From assembly GCA_004322005.1 (NCBI GenBank), contig SCRF01000104.1, positions 37,320 through 101,319 of the forward strand: 64,000 nt of DNA, written 5' to 3'. Position 1 is the stretch's first letter; every line of letters begins with the position of its first letter. The notes beneath the pieces were generated by a model. That model searched no databases. It saw only the letters and a program-made list of their open reading frames with translations, and was not told where the DNA came from. This document shows positions 9,001-16,711 of this stretch, piece by piece. The translations under genes were made by a program, and so were the position numbers. This DNA is from Rhodanobacter sp. (lineage in GTDB: Bacteria > Pseudomonadota > Gammaproteobacteria > Xanthomonadales > Rhodanobacteraceae).

Positions 9001-9289
9001 GCAGCGTGCCGTCGGAGATGTTGTTCCACTTGACGCCGTAGTCCGTGCTGCGCCAGACACCACCGTCCACGGCGCCCATGTAGAACAGGTCGCGTTGACC
9101 GGCCACGCCAGTCACGGCGACCACGCGGCCACCGATCCACGGGCCGACATTGCGCCACGTCGGCTGGCCGGTCGGCACCGGTGACGGTGGCGGGTTCGCC
9201 CCCGCGACCGTGCACAGGACAAGTGCACCGGCCAGGGCTACCGGAGCAGCGCAGCGGTGGAAATTCTTCAACATCGCAAGGGATTTCAT
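6086..9289 (-). CDS. Large secreted Asp-box/sortilin-like beta-propeller protein
   Basis: A 1067-residue protein with a cleavable signal peptide (first ~32 residues, ending TVAGA). It contains many Asp-box repeats of the type S-x-D-G-G-x-x-W (for example STDYGVKWNN, SVDGGKSWTK, SDDGGTSWTR, STDGGENWTR, SFDGGAKWQP) alternating with DPxxPxxVYVGT-like strands. These are hallmarks of the large exported VPS10/sortilin-like family often annotated as glycosyl hydrolase. The C-terminal third (from ~residue 750) carries a beta-sandwich-like part and a helical tail. It is probably periplasmic or extracellular; hydrolytic activity is unproven. A 14-codon leader ORF overlaps its start. Confidence 0.85.
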   Translation of the reverse strand: MKSLAMLKNFHRCAAPVALAGALVLCTVAGANPPPSPVPTGQPTWRNVGPWIGGRVVAVTGVAGQRDLFYMGAVDGGVWRSTDYGVKWNNISDGTLPGSSNSIGAIAVAPSDPRIIYVGTGESDIRGDLITGDGVFRSDDAGKTWHAAGLAGTHTISAIVVDPKNPDVVYAASMGHVFQPNPQRGVFKSVDGGKSWTKILYTDARTGAIDLVMDPNHPDVLYAAMWQAHRTPWKLDDGGPGSGLYKSGDGGAHWTEISRHQGFPQGVLGRIGISVAASKPNVLYSIVQAKDGGVFRSDDGGTSWTRVNAGQSLRQRAFYYMSIYADPTDANTVYVPQVDALWVSHDGGKRFAKLHTPHGDNHIVWINPDDPKLLLEGNDGGATVSTDGGNSWSGEHNQPTGQFYHVALDGQFPFHIYGAQQDEGSFEGPSATPGGMIPLGAWHHVAYGESTFIAPMPGNPNVTFGSGYYSILLRYDMSTGQSREVSPWPDYQEGAASNALKYRFGWTHPILFSAANAKHLLLASQYVLSSTDGGENWTRISPDLTRNDPSTELPSGGPVDLDQSGAEIFPDISALAASPLDDKVIWAGSADGLVHVTTDGGAHWQVARPEGLPKWAQISSIEPSHVAKGVAWLTASRYMWDDFRPYVFETTDYGAHWTARTTGLPDDQYVFVVRQDPSDPRLLFLGTKNTVYASFDGGAKWQPLGLNLPKVQVRDLAIDSRQGDLVAATHGRAFWVLDNLALLEQRSQQPAVNPNVAQLYAPQTAWLSHAYGKNPQAKRVPAVGTNPPFGASVFFRLPASYHGKAPVSLSFMDARGQLIRRFALHLKTKPAKLSAAARDNRTPTQKKQAALEKLTAVSPGMNHFQWDLRYPDATEVTGFQPPIAAGGLPDSVKGPTVPPGRYTVVLDDNGQITRQSFDVALDPRLHPAADALRQRLALQMRIHTTLDTLDSTLNQAIAMRDRLTAALAAHKLGATKAHATLAALEEQIGKLVQLKIQSSEGSLLHPTRLRSQLAYLAADIDLAYDKPTPAQYRVFDMLDRQAQSGEKQLQTAIAQGRQLLGGKTNPA

Positions 9290-9330
9290 GGCACGAACTC
9301 CTTGATGCTTTTGTTTGATCTATCGCTCAT
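9286..9330 (-). CDS. 14-codon leader ORF coupled to the Asp-box gene
   Basis: Upstream of the Asp-box gene an ATG (complement of 9328-9330) with an excellent Shine-Dalgarno (AAGGAGTTGCC) opens the peptide MSDRSNKSIKEFVP. Its TGA stop overlaps the ATG of the large gene (ATGA). The bases encoding KEF (AAGGAGTTC) also serve as the Shine-Dalgarno of the large gene. This arrangement suggests translational coupling. It could alternatively reflect a duplication of the ribosome-binding region, since the AAGGAGTT-n-ATG block occurs twice within 45 bp. Confidence 0.5.
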   Translation of the reverse strand: MSDRSNKSIKEFVP

Positions 9331-9433
9331 GGCAACTCCTTGTCGATGGGTGTGGTCCACGCGCCGCCGGTTCCGCAGATGTCGAGTGTGGATGCCCTTG
9401 GCAAAAACGTCGAATTAAAAGGAATGCAGGTGG

Positions 9434-12316
9434 TTATCCTGACGGCCTGATCCGGCCCCATTGTCCGTCGATCGCGGACTGGACCGCCGGCGCTCCCGAT
9501 CGCCACGAGTCGGGGGGTATCCAGCTCGCCATCCAGGCGGGGATCGCCTCGGCCGGCATCGGCTCGGCGATGGCGTAACCCTGCAACTGCCGACAGCCCA
9601 GCGCGATGAGAGTCTCGCCCTGGGCCTCCGACTCGATGCCTTCGGCGATCACCGTGATCCCCAGCAGGCGGGCCGTGGTGAGGATGCCGGTGGCGATCGC
9701 GATGTTGCGAGGCTCCACCAGGATGTCCCGCACGAAACTCTGGTCGATCTTCAGCGTGGCCACGTCCATCTGCTGGACGTGGCTGAGCGAGGCGCTGCCG
9801 GTGCCGAAATCGTCCAGGCTCACGTTCACCTGCCGCGCACGGCACTCGTCGATGACCAGGCGGGCCCTGGCTGGATCGAGCAACGGGCCGGTTTCGGTGA
9901 TCTCGATGCCCAGCAAGGCGCCATCGACCGTCGGGTGCGCGGCCAGCGCCTGATCGATATCGTCGAGAAAATCCGGGTGCATCAAGTGCCGGGTGCTGAT
10001 GTTGACCGCCACCGGCAGCCGTATCCCCAGCGCCAGCCAGGCTGCGCTGGCGCGCAACGCGGCATCCAGCACATGGCGACCGATCGGACGCGCCAGCCGG
10101 CTGTCGTCGAGGGTGTGGTGGAACCGTGCCGGCGACAACAGGCCGATCGTGTCGTCGCGCAGCCGCAGCAGGGCTTCCGCACCAATGACGCGCGAAACGG
10201 CGGACCCGACATCGAACGCGACGATCGGCTGGAACAGCAGCACCAGGTTGCCGTCGTCCAGCGCGCCGGCCACGCGGGTCTTCATCGAGCGCTGTTCCAC
10301 CTCGCCAAGTTCGATCGCCGCGGAGTACAGCTGGTCGTGGTCGCGTCCCTGGCCCTTGGCGGCGAACATGGCCAGATCCGCATGGCGCACGAGCGTTTCC
10401 GCATCGACATGGTCCTCGGGATACAGCGTCAGGCCCACGCTGGCGGACAGGTGCAGCACCTCGCCTTGCCACGACAACGGGGCACGAATGGCCTCGAGGA
10501 CGCGGGCACTCGTCAGCCGCATGTCCTGCGCGCTGCCGAGATCGGCAAGCAGGATGGCGAATTCGTCGCTGCCCAGCCGGCCCACGACGTCGCCCTCATC
10601 CAGCGCACTGCCGATCCGCCCTGCGATTTCCTTCAGGACCCCGTTGCCTGCCGCGTGCCCGAGCTGGTCGTTGACGTGCTTGAAGTCGTCGAGGTCGATC
10701 ACGCCGACGCCCAGCAGCGCCCGGTGGCGTTGCGCCTGGCCGAGCGCCCGTTCAAGCAGTTCGAGGAACAGCCGGCGATTGGGCAATGCGGTCACCGGAT
10801 CGTAGTAGGCCAGCCGCTCGACTTCCGCTTCCTGCGCCTTGCGTTCGGTGATGTCGATCAGATGCCACACGCGCCCGGAGGGCCGGCCGTCGAGCATCAG
10901 CGGCGCGAAGCTGCGCAGATACGTGCGCCCGCGACTGATCGAAATCTCCTCGGTCTCGACCGGTTCGGCACGTTCGAGAATGGCGCTGATGCGGTTGAGT
11001 TCGCGCTCGGGGTCCGCATAGGCCATGCGAACCCTGTCGTCGAGCTGGGCTGCGGACAGCCCGATCAGCTGCCCGGGCTCCTCGGCCAGGTCGAACATCC
11101 GGCACAGCGTGGCATTGCAGAACTGCACCCGGTCGGTCATGTCCATCACCAGCACGCCCGCGTAGCGGCTGTCGAGGATCGCCTGGAAGCGGCGCAGACT
11201 GAGCTTGAGCTGCTGTTCGGCCTGCTCTTGTGCCTGGTTGGCACGCAACTGCTCCAGCCCCAGACTCAGTTCCCTGGCAATCTCCTCGAAAACCCTCGTC
11301 TCCGCGCCCGAAAACGCATCTTCGGCTTGCGCGCCGATCACGATCACGCCCGCCACCTTTCCACGCAGGCGCAGCGGCAGACCATGCAGCGCACCCAGCC
11401 CCAGCCTGCGGGCGTGCCCGGCCCCGGTTTGCTCACCGCCCTCGTTCGTCAGCATCACTACCGGTTCGCCGGACCGGATCACCGCCGCGGTCACGCCCGT
11501 GGAAACGCTGGGGGCGGCAAGCTCGAGTCTGAGCGACTGGTAGGTTTCGGCGCCACGTCCCGCGTGTGCACGCAGTTCCACGGTCTGCGCCGGGTCGTTC
11601 GTCAGCAGGCCCATCCAGCACACCGGGTACGCCCCCACATCCACCACCACGCGGCAGGCTTCGCCGAGCAGATCGTCCTCCGTGCCTGCATGCGTGGCGA
11701 CCTTGAGCGTCTCGCTCAGCAGCCGCAGCGCGCGTTGACTGCGCTCGGCGACAAGCAGGGCCTGATCGAGCCGGGCAAGTTGCGCGTCGCCCTCGAGTGC
11801 GTGACCGATGCTGAGCGCGGCACGTTCAAGCAGCTTCAGCAGCTCCGGCGCGAAAAACTCGGGGGTGCTCGAGCGCAGGATCAGCGCCGTGCGGATCTCG
11901 CCGAAGCAGTACACCGGTACCGCGGCCGAGGATCGGATGCCATGACGGGCATAGCCGGGCCGCAACGCTTCTCTGCCGGGGGCGTTGACGATATCGGGTT
12001 CGACATCGATCCTGCCCGCCCAGAACAAGGAGCGTGCGATCGCCAGCGGCACCGAGTCCGGATAGAGGTCCTCCTCCCCCGCAGGCACCGTGGCAGGCGC
12101 CCGTCTTCGCATGACGCCCGCCGCGTAGTCGATTTCCCCGACCAGCACCAGCAGGGCGCCCACCTGACGCTCGAAAATATCCACGATCCCGTCGTACAGC
12201 GCCTGCGGTTGCGGCATGGACGCGACGAGATCGCCGATGTCGGCCAGCACGGCGTAGAAGCGCTCCATCGGAACCGGCGCAGGTGCATGCGTGGGGAGAA
12301 TGGGGGGCGAAGTCAT
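9434..12316 (-). CDS. GAF-GAF-PAS-GGDEF-EAL cyclic-di-GMP signalling protein
   Basis: A cytoplasmic protein of 960 residues with no transmembrane segment. Order: a GAF-like sensor (~20-180), a second GAF (~195-360), PAS (~375-490, starting FQAILDSRYAGVLVMD), GGDEF (~505-660) and EAL (~680-940). The GGDEF signature is altered to GSDEF (around residue 580), so cyclase activity is uncertain. The EAL domain keeps its key elements: EALLR, the Asn of VAVNIS, EITE, the metal-binding DDFGTG, the lysine in LKIDQSFV, and EGIE. The likely role is a c-di-GMP phosphodiesterase controlled by ligands at the GAF/PAS domains. It stands alone on the minus strand. Confidence 0.92.
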   Translation of the reverse strand: MTSPPILPTHAPAPVPMERFYAVLADIGDLVASMPQPQALYDGIVDIFERQVGALLVLVGEIDYAAGVMRRRAPATVPAGEEDLYPDSVPLAIARSLFWAGRIDVEPDIVNAPGREALRPGYARHGIRSSAAVPVYCFGEIRTALILRSSTPEFFAPELLKLLERAALSIGHALEGDAQLARLDQALLVAERSQRALRLLSETLKVATHAGTEDDLLGEACRVVVDVGAYPVCWMGLLTNDPAQTVELRAHAGRGAETYQSLRLELAAPSVSTGVTAAVIRSGEPVVMLTNEGGEQTGAGHARRLGLGALHGLPLRLRGKVAGVIVIGAQAEDAFSGAETRVFEEIARELSLGLEQLRANQAQEQAEQQLKLSLRRFQAILDSRYAGVLVMDMTDRVQFCNATLCRMFDLAEEPGQLIGLSAAQLDDRVRMAYADPERELNRISAILERAEPVETEEISISRGRTYLRSFAPLMLDGRPSGRVWHLIDITERKAQEAEVERLAYYDPVTALPNRRLFLELLERALGQAQRHRALLGVGVIDLDDFKHVNDQLGHAAGNGVLKEIAGRIGSALDEGDVVGRLGSDEFAILLADLGSAQDMRLTSARVLEAIRAPLSWQGEVLHLSASVGLTLYPEDHVDAETLVRHADLAMFAAKGQGRDHDQLYSAAIELGEVEQRSMKTRVAGALDDGNLVLLFQPIVAFDVGSAVSRVIGAEALLRLRDDTIGLLSPARFHHTLDDSRLARPIGRHVLDAALRASAAWLALGIRLPVAVNISTRHLMHPDFLDDIDQALAAHPTVDGALLGIEITETGPLLDPARARLVIDECRARQVNVSLDDFGTGSASLSHVQQMDVATLKIDQSFVRDILVEPRNIAIATGILTTARLLGITVIAEGIESEAQGETLIALGCRQLQGYAIAEPMPAEAIPAWMASWIPPDSWRSGAPAVQSAIDGQWGRIRPSG

Positions 12317-12406
12317 GAATGATTCCGATGCGACTCCTGCATGGCTGCAAGCGAAAGCTTGCCAATGAGAATCGATCCTACCATTGCGGACAGACAGAAA
12401 AGGGGG

Positions 12407-12928
12407 TCAGCGCAGCAGCAGCCCCGGTGCCAGCACGAGTGCGGCGAACAGGCCTGCCACCACATCGTCCACCATCACGCCCATGCCGCCCTTGAGGTGG
12501 CGGTCCAGCCAGCGGATCGGCCACGGTTTCCACACGTCGAACAGGCGGAACAGCACAAAGCCGGCAGCCGGCATCCACCACGTCATGCCCGATGCGGGCA
12601 GCAGTGCGGGCATCGACAGCGGGATCAGCGCGATCCACTGGCCGATGAATTCGTCCCAGACCAGGCTGCGGTGATCGTCGACGCCGAGCGCGCGGCCGGC
12701 GATATCGCAGGCCCACACGCCGAGCGCGAAACCCGCCAGCAGCACCAGCAGGTACCACGGCAACGCCAGCCGACGCAGCAGCAGCCAGGGCAGCAGGGCT
12801 GCCAGCGAACCGAAGCTGCCTTGCGCGACGGGCGCCAGACCGGAACCGAAACCGCAGGCGAGCCAGCCGGCCGGTGTGGCCAGCAGGGCGCGGCGCTGTT
12901 CGGCGCTGAGCGTTTTCTTCGCGCTCAC
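12407..12928 (-). CDS. pgpA: Phosphatidylglycerophosphatase A
   Basis: This 173-residue integral membrane phosphatase removes the phosphate from phosphatidylglycerophosphate in phospholipid synthesis. The family signature is visible: GFGSGLAPVAQGSFGS near the N-terminus, WDEFIGQWIAL, FDVWKPWPI, and GGMGVMVDDVVAG, with hydrophobic helices between. The start is GTG (complement of 12926-12928) and overlaps the thiL stop as GTGA, so translation is probably coupled. A longer upstream reading in this frame is antisense noise. It closes the rib-nusB-thiL-pgpA gene string. Confidence 0.92.
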   Translation of the reverse strand: MSAKKTLSAEQRRALLATPAGWLACGFGSGLAPVAQGSFGSLAALLPWLLLRRLALPWYLLVLLAGFALGVWACDIAGRALGVDDHRSLVWDEFIGQWIALIPLSMPALLPASGMTWWMPAAGFVLFRLFDVWKPWPIRWLDRHLKGGMGVMVDDVVAGLFAALVLAPGLLLR

Positions 12929-13896
12929 GCGAAATGCTCCCAGCCCTGGCGATCGGTCGGCAGCCACGCACCGTCGTGGCCGCGCACCCGCACGCCGCTG
13001 CCTTCGACGATACGGCCGATGCGCGTCACGCCGCAGCCAAGCCGCGCAAGATCCGCCTGCACGTCGGCCAGCCGGTGCGTCGGCACGCTGAAGCACAGCT
13101 CGTAGTCGTCGCCGCCGCTGAGCGCGAAGTGCAGGGCCGTGGCATCGTCATGCAGTTGCAGCAGGGCCGGCGAGCGCGGCAGCAGCGCCGCGTCGATTTC
13201 CGCGCCGACGCCGCTGGCGTGGCAGATGTGCCCGAGATCGGCGAGCAGGCCGTCGGAGATGTCGATGCAGGCGCTCGCCTGGGCGCGCAAGGCCGTGCCC
13301 GCGGCGAGTCGCGGCAGCGGGCGATTGAGCCGCGCGATCAGGAAGTCGCGCGCCCTGGCATGCGGGTCGTCGTCGCGCCGGGGCTGCTGCAGCGCATTGA
13401 GGCCGGCGGCCGCATCGCCCAGCGTGCCGGTGACCAGCACGGCGTCGCCCACACTTGCGCCGGCGCGGGTCAGCGCCTTGCCCGGCGGCACGAAACCGTG
13501 CACGGCGACGCTGATGCACAGCGGCCCGCGCGTGGTGTCGCCGCCGACCAGGGCGAGCCGATGCGGCTGCGCCAGCTGCGCGAAGCCCGCGGCAAAACCT
13601 TCGACGAAAGCCGGGTCGGCCGTGGGCAGGGTCAACGCCAGCAGCGCCCACGCCGGGCTCGCGCCCATCGCCGCCAGATCGGACAGGTTCACCGCCAGCG
13701 CCTTCCAGCCGATGTCCGCCGCGGCGGTACCGCGCGGGAAGTGCACGCCTTCGACCAGCGTGTCGATCGCCACGGCCAGTTCCTTGCCGGCCGGTACCGC
13801 CAGCAGCGCGGCGTCATCGCCGATGCCCAGGCGCACGTCGTCGCGCGGCTGCGCCGTCAGCTCGCGGATGCGCTCGATCAACCGGAATTCCAGCAC
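12925..13896 (-). CDS. thiL: Thiamine-monophosphate kinase
   Basis: ThiL phosphorylates thiamine monophosphate to thiamine pyrophosphate using ATP. The 323-residue product shows the AIR-synthase-like fold signatures: EFRLIERIREL at the start, GIGDDAALL, IDTLVEGVHFP, WKALAVNLSDLAAMGASP, GGDTTRGP, DISDGLLADLGHIC and SGGDDYELCFSVP. The GTG at 13896 is preferred because family members begin just before the EFxLI segment. A TTG at 13914, overlapping the upstream stop as TTGA, would add six residues and cannot be excluded. The end overlaps pgpA. Confidence 0.92.
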   Translation of the reverse strand: MLEFRLIERIRELTAQPRDDVRLGIGDDAALLAVPAGKELAVAIDTLVEGVHFPRGTAAADIGWKALAVNLSDLAAMGASPAWALLALTLPTADPAFVEGFAAGFAQLAQPHRLALVGGDTTRGPLCISVAVHGFVPPGKALTRAGASVGDAVLVTGTLGDAAAGLNALQQPRRDDDPHARARDFLIARLNRPLPRLAAGTALRAQASACIDISDGLLADLGHICHASGVGAEIDAALLPRSPALLQLHDDATALHFALSGGDDYELCFSVPTHRLADVQADLARLGCGVTRIGRIVEGSGVRVRGHDGAWLPTDRQGWEHFA

Positions 13897-13910
13897 GGGC
13901 TCGCCGGCCT

Positions 13911-14474
13911 TCAAGACGCGTCGCCCGGGCGCGCGAAGACGATGGTGGGGCTGCCGTGGTAGCTGGTTTCCTGCCAGCGACGAAACCCGGCCTTCTCGGC
14001 GACCCGGATCGAGGCCAGGTTCTGCGGCGCGATGATGCACACTTCGCGGCGGTCGCCGAGATGCGCCTGGCCCCAGGCGCTGACCGCCGCCACGGCTTCG
14101 CTGGCGTAGCCGTGGCCGTGCGCGTGCGTGGCCAGCACCCAGCCGAATTCGAGCATGCCCTCCAGGCTCGGCACGATCTCGCGCTTGAAATCGGCATAGC
14201 CGACATCGCCGATATGGCGGCCGCTGGCCTTTTCCACGACCGCCCAGTAACCGTAGCCCAGCAGGCACCAGAGCCCGCGATACTGCAGCAGGCGCTTCCA
14301 GACTTCCTCGACGGTGGACGGGCGGCCGCCGATATAACGGACCACCTCCGGATCGGTCCAGATCGCCTGGCAGGTCGCGTAGTCGTCGGCGCGATGGCCG
14401 CGCAGCAGGAGCCGTGCGGTTTCGATCGCCGGCACCGGCCCGACGGACGGGAACCCGGCGACCGCGGCGGACAT
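13911..14474 (-). CDS. GNAT-family N-acetyltransferase (RimJ/RimL-like)
   Basis: A 187-residue acetyltransferase of the GNAT 3 (RimJ/RimL) type. It has an N-terminal ETARLLLRGHRADDY, a central GRHIGDVGYADFK strand, the acetyl-CoA-binding turn in GWVLATHAHGHGYASEAV, and the C-terminal NLASIRVAEKAGF. The substrate is unknown. The ATG overlaps the nusB stop (TGATG), and the stop overlaps the possible TTG of thiL. It is therefore fully embedded in a conserved nusB-thiL gene pair, where it is not usually found in other gammaproteobacteria. Confidence 0.85.
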   Translation of the reverse strand: MSAAVAGFPSVGPVPAIETARLLLRGHRADDYATCQAIWTDPEVVRYIGGRPSTVEEVWKRLLQYRGLWCLLGYGYWAVVEKASGRHIGDVGYADFKREIVPSLEGMLEFGWVLATHAHGHGYASEAVAAVSAWGQAHLGDRREVCIIAPQNLASIRVAEKAGFRRWQETSYHGSPTIVFARPGDAS

Positions 14475-14920
14475 CAGCCCTGCTTCTCCACCGCGCGCAG
14501 CTCGGCGGCCAGCTTGTCCAGCACGCCGTTGACGTAGCTGTGGCCGTGATCGGCACCGAAGCGCTTGGTGACCTCGATCGCCTCGTTGATCACCACCCGG
14601 TACGGCACGTCGGGGCGGAACTTCAGCTCGTAGGCGGCCAGCCGCAGCGCGGCGCGTTCGATCGGATCGATCTGCGCGACCTCGCGGTCGAGGTGCGGGC
14701 GCAGGCTCTCGTCGAGCGCCTCGACGTTCTTTTCGACCCCGTGCAGCAGATCCTCGAAGTAGTCGAGATCGGCCACTTCCATGTCCTGCTCGTGCCGGAA
14801 CTGCTCGATCACCGCGGTCATGTGGCTGCCGCTCATCTGCCACGCATACAGCGCCTGCAGGGCGCGGCGGCGGGCGCGCGAACGCGCCTGCATGTCGATG
14901 CCGTGCGCCGGTGCGGCCAT
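14474..14920 (-). CDS. nusB: Transcription antitermination factor NusB
   Basis: NusB, 148 residues, forms the antitermination complex on boxA of rRNA operons. Visible family features: ARRRALQALYAWQMSG, ERAALRLAAYELKFRPDVPYRVVINEAIEVTKRFGADHG (contiguous, the most conserved block) and the C-terminal SYVNGVLDKLA. The start at 14920 overlaps the ribH stop (TGATG). A downstream ATG at MQARSRARRRAL is the alternative. It sits between ribH and thiL as in most gammaproteobacteria. Confidence 0.93.
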   Translation of the reverse strand: MAAPAHGIDMQARSRARRRALQALYAWQMSGSHMTAVIEQFRHEQDMEVADLDYFEDLLHGVEKNVEALDESLRPHLDREVAQIDPIERAALRLAAYELKFRPDVPYRVVINEAIEVTKRFGADHGHSYVNGVLDKLAAELRAVEKQG

Positions 14921-15381
14921 CAGAGCTTCCCGTACAGGTTGACCATCTCGAGCGCGGCCATCGCCGCATCCGCGCCCTTGTTGCCGGCCTTGGTGCCGGC
15001 ACGCTCGATCGCCTGCTCGATGCTGTCGGTGGTCAGCACGCCGAAGCTCACCGGCACGCCGGAATCCAGTGCGGCTTTCGCCAGGCCCTTGACGCATTCG
15101 CCCGCCACGTAGTCGAAGTGCGGGGTGGCGCCGCGGATCACCGCGCCCAGCGCAATCACCGCCACGTATTTGCCGGAGTGGGCCAGCTTGTGCGCGACCA
15201 GCGCGATCTCCCACGCGCCCGGCACGCGGACCAGTTCGATCGCCTCGTCCTTCACGCCATGGCGCAGCAGCACGTCACGCGCGCCGGCCACCAGCGGTTC
15301 CACGACGAAGCCGTTGAAGCGGCCGGCGACGATGGCAAAACGGCCCTTGGGCGCGGCGAAATCGCCTTCGATGATCTTCAT
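14920..15381 (-). CDS. ribH: 6,7-dimethyl-8-ribityllumazine synthase
   Basis: RibH (153 residues) condenses the pyrimidine intermediate with dihydroxybutanone phosphate, the penultimate step of riboflavin synthesis. Motifs: [47 protein letters not shown] with the active-site His, and [18 protein letters not shown]. The start MKIIEGDF is chosen because GAGGAA lies six bases upstream; the longer in-frame ATG at 15411 has no support. It forms overlapping junctions with nusB downstream. Confidence 0.95.
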   Translation of the reverse strand: MKIIEGDFAAPKGRFAIVAGRFNGFVVEPLVAGARDVLLRHGVKDEAIELVRVPGAWEIALVAHKLAHSGKYVAVIALGAVIRGATPHFDYVAGECVKGLAKAALDSGVPVSFGVLTTDSIEQAIERAGTKAGNKGADAAMAALEMVNLYGKL

Positions 15382-15454
15382 TCGTATTCCTCGGTGGACA
15401 CAGTGGCCCATGCTGGCCGGTCATTTTACGGGTTTACCGATCCCGCTGCTCGCC

Positions 15455-15551
15455 TTGCCCCCCTGCGCTCAGGGGAGGGCTGGGGTGGGGGCGCTTTTGG
15501 GGCGTGGCGGCAACTTGACCTCCCCTCCTCAATCCTCCCCCAAGGGGGAGG
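15455..15551. repeat. GC-rich intergenic repeat reaching into the ldcA 3' end
   Basis: The stretch contains a GGGAGGGCTGGGGTGGGGG block and a perfect hairpin CCTCCCCC-AA-GGGGGAGG at 15534-15551. A variant of the first block (GGGAGAGGGCTGGGCTGA on the minus strand) lies inside the ribD coding sequence at 19563-19600. The hairpin supplies the last codons and the stop of ldcA. Confidence 0.6.
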
Positions 15552-16500
15552 AGGCGATGGGGTGCGCTGCGCGCACAGTTTCATTATATAAATGCGGGTA
15601 GCCGCTGACCTCCAGCTGTGCGGCATGACCGGCGACCCGCAGCCGTGCCGGCGCACCGAACGGCAGGGTGAGCTGGTCGGCGGCGTGGCCGTGCGGCAGC
15701 CCATCGACCACTGCAATGCCCGCCACGGCGCGGATCTGCGCAAACGCAGCCGCGAGGTCGTAGCCGTTGTCGCGCGCGCCGCTGCGGCAGTGGCTAAAAC
15801 TGCCCAGCACCAGCGCGCGTTGCCTGCCCAGCACGCCGGACAGCTGCAGTTGGTAGAGCATCCGCTCGATCCGGAACGGGGCCTCGCCGACGTCCTCGAC
15901 GAACAGGATGCCGCCGTCGATGCGCGGAAAATACGGCGTGCCGAGCAGACTGCACAGTACCGCGAGATTGCCGCCCCACAGCGGCCCCTGCACGTCGAGT
16001 TCGACCGCGCTGTCGGTGGACCATGTGGCTGCGGATGTGGCCGAAGTCAGCGTGGTCCAGAACTGCCGCCAGCTGAAATCGCTGCGCGGCTCGGCCCCCA
16101 GGTCCGCCAGCAGCGGCCCGCTGAACGTACACAGGCCGCTCTTCGCATACAGCGCCAGTTGCAGCGCGGTGAAGTCGCTGTGGCCGACCAGGGCGATCGG
16201 CGCGCCATGCAGCCGTTCGCGCAGTACGTCGTACTGCAGGTGCTGCAACAGCCGTGTCGCGCCGTAGCCGCCGCGGGTCACCAGCGCGATATCCGGGAGT
16301 GTGTCCATGCTGGCCAGGGCATTGATGTCCGCGGCACGTTCGGCATCGCTGCCGGCGAAGCGCAGCTCGGCACGCTGCAACACCTCAAGCCCCTCCACCG
16401 CGCAACCGGCCTCGTGCAAGCGCGCCACACCGCGCGCCATCGCCGCGGGATCGTGCGGATAACCGGAAGGGGCGATCAGGCGGATGCGGGTGGCGATCAT
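15529..16500 (-). CDS. ldcA: LD-carboxypeptidase (peptidase family S66)
   Basis: A 323-residue murein tetrapeptide LD-carboxypeptidase, which trims the terminal D-Ala from recycled peptidoglycan tetrapeptides in the cytoplasm. Signatures: IRLIAPSGYP, VTRGGYGATRLL, the nucleophilic serine in VGHSDFTAL, GGNLAVLCSLLGTPYFP, the catalytic Glu in FVEDVGEAPFRIERML, and the catalytic His in GLPHGH. The last ~10 residues (PIASSPLGED) are encoded by a repeat, so the native C-terminus may have been shorter. It is inserted between ribB and ribH on the same strand. Gene symbol given by family. Confidence 0.9.
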   Translation of the reverse strand: MIATRIRLIAPSGYPHDPAAMARGVARLHEAGCAVEGLEVLQRAELRFAGSDAERAADINALASMDTLPDIALVTRGGYGATRLLQHLQYDVLRERLHGAPIALVGHSDFTALQLALYAKSGLCTFSGPLLADLGAEPRSDFSWRQFWTTLTSATSAATWSTDSAVELDVQGPLWGGNLAVLCSLLGTPYFPRIDGGILFVEDVGEAPFRIERMLYQLQLSGVLGRQRALVLGSFSHCRSGARDNGYDLAAAFAQIRAVAGIAVVDGLPHGHAADQLTLPFGAPARLRVAGHAAQLEVSGYPHLYNETVRAAHPIASSPLGED

Positions 16501-16608
16501 GGGCTATGCCGGTTGGGTGGGTTGATTATGCGGTGAACAAGCGGCGTCGGCATGGCGCAATCGGGCCGCATCCGGGGTGCAGCAGCGCTCCGTGTGGGCG
16601 ATATTGCC

Positions 16609-16692
16609 GTAGGAGCCCGCTTGCGGGCGATGCTCTTGTTTTGAATCTCCCAAACATCAAAACAAGAGCATCGCCCGCAAGCGGGCTCCTAC
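16609..16692. repeat. REP inverted pair, GCCCGC-stem type
   Basis: A left copy begins GTAG (16609) with stem GCCCGC-TT-GCGGGC and tail GATGCTCTTG. The right copy is its inverse and ends CTAC at 16692. It lies downstream of ribB, between ribB and ldcA. Confidence 0.92.
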
Positions 16693-16711
16693 GGGTTTTG
16701 CGCAAGGCCGG

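Noticed and set aside
7415..9184. A 589-codon open frame opposite the Asp-box protein
   Set aside because: Low-complexity antisense product. The minus-strand protein has a signal peptide and repeated Asp-boxes.
9461..12322. A ~950-codon open frame opposite the GGDEF-EAL gene
   Set aside because: Same reason: antisense composition, no motifs, and complete overlap with a protein of five recognisable domains.
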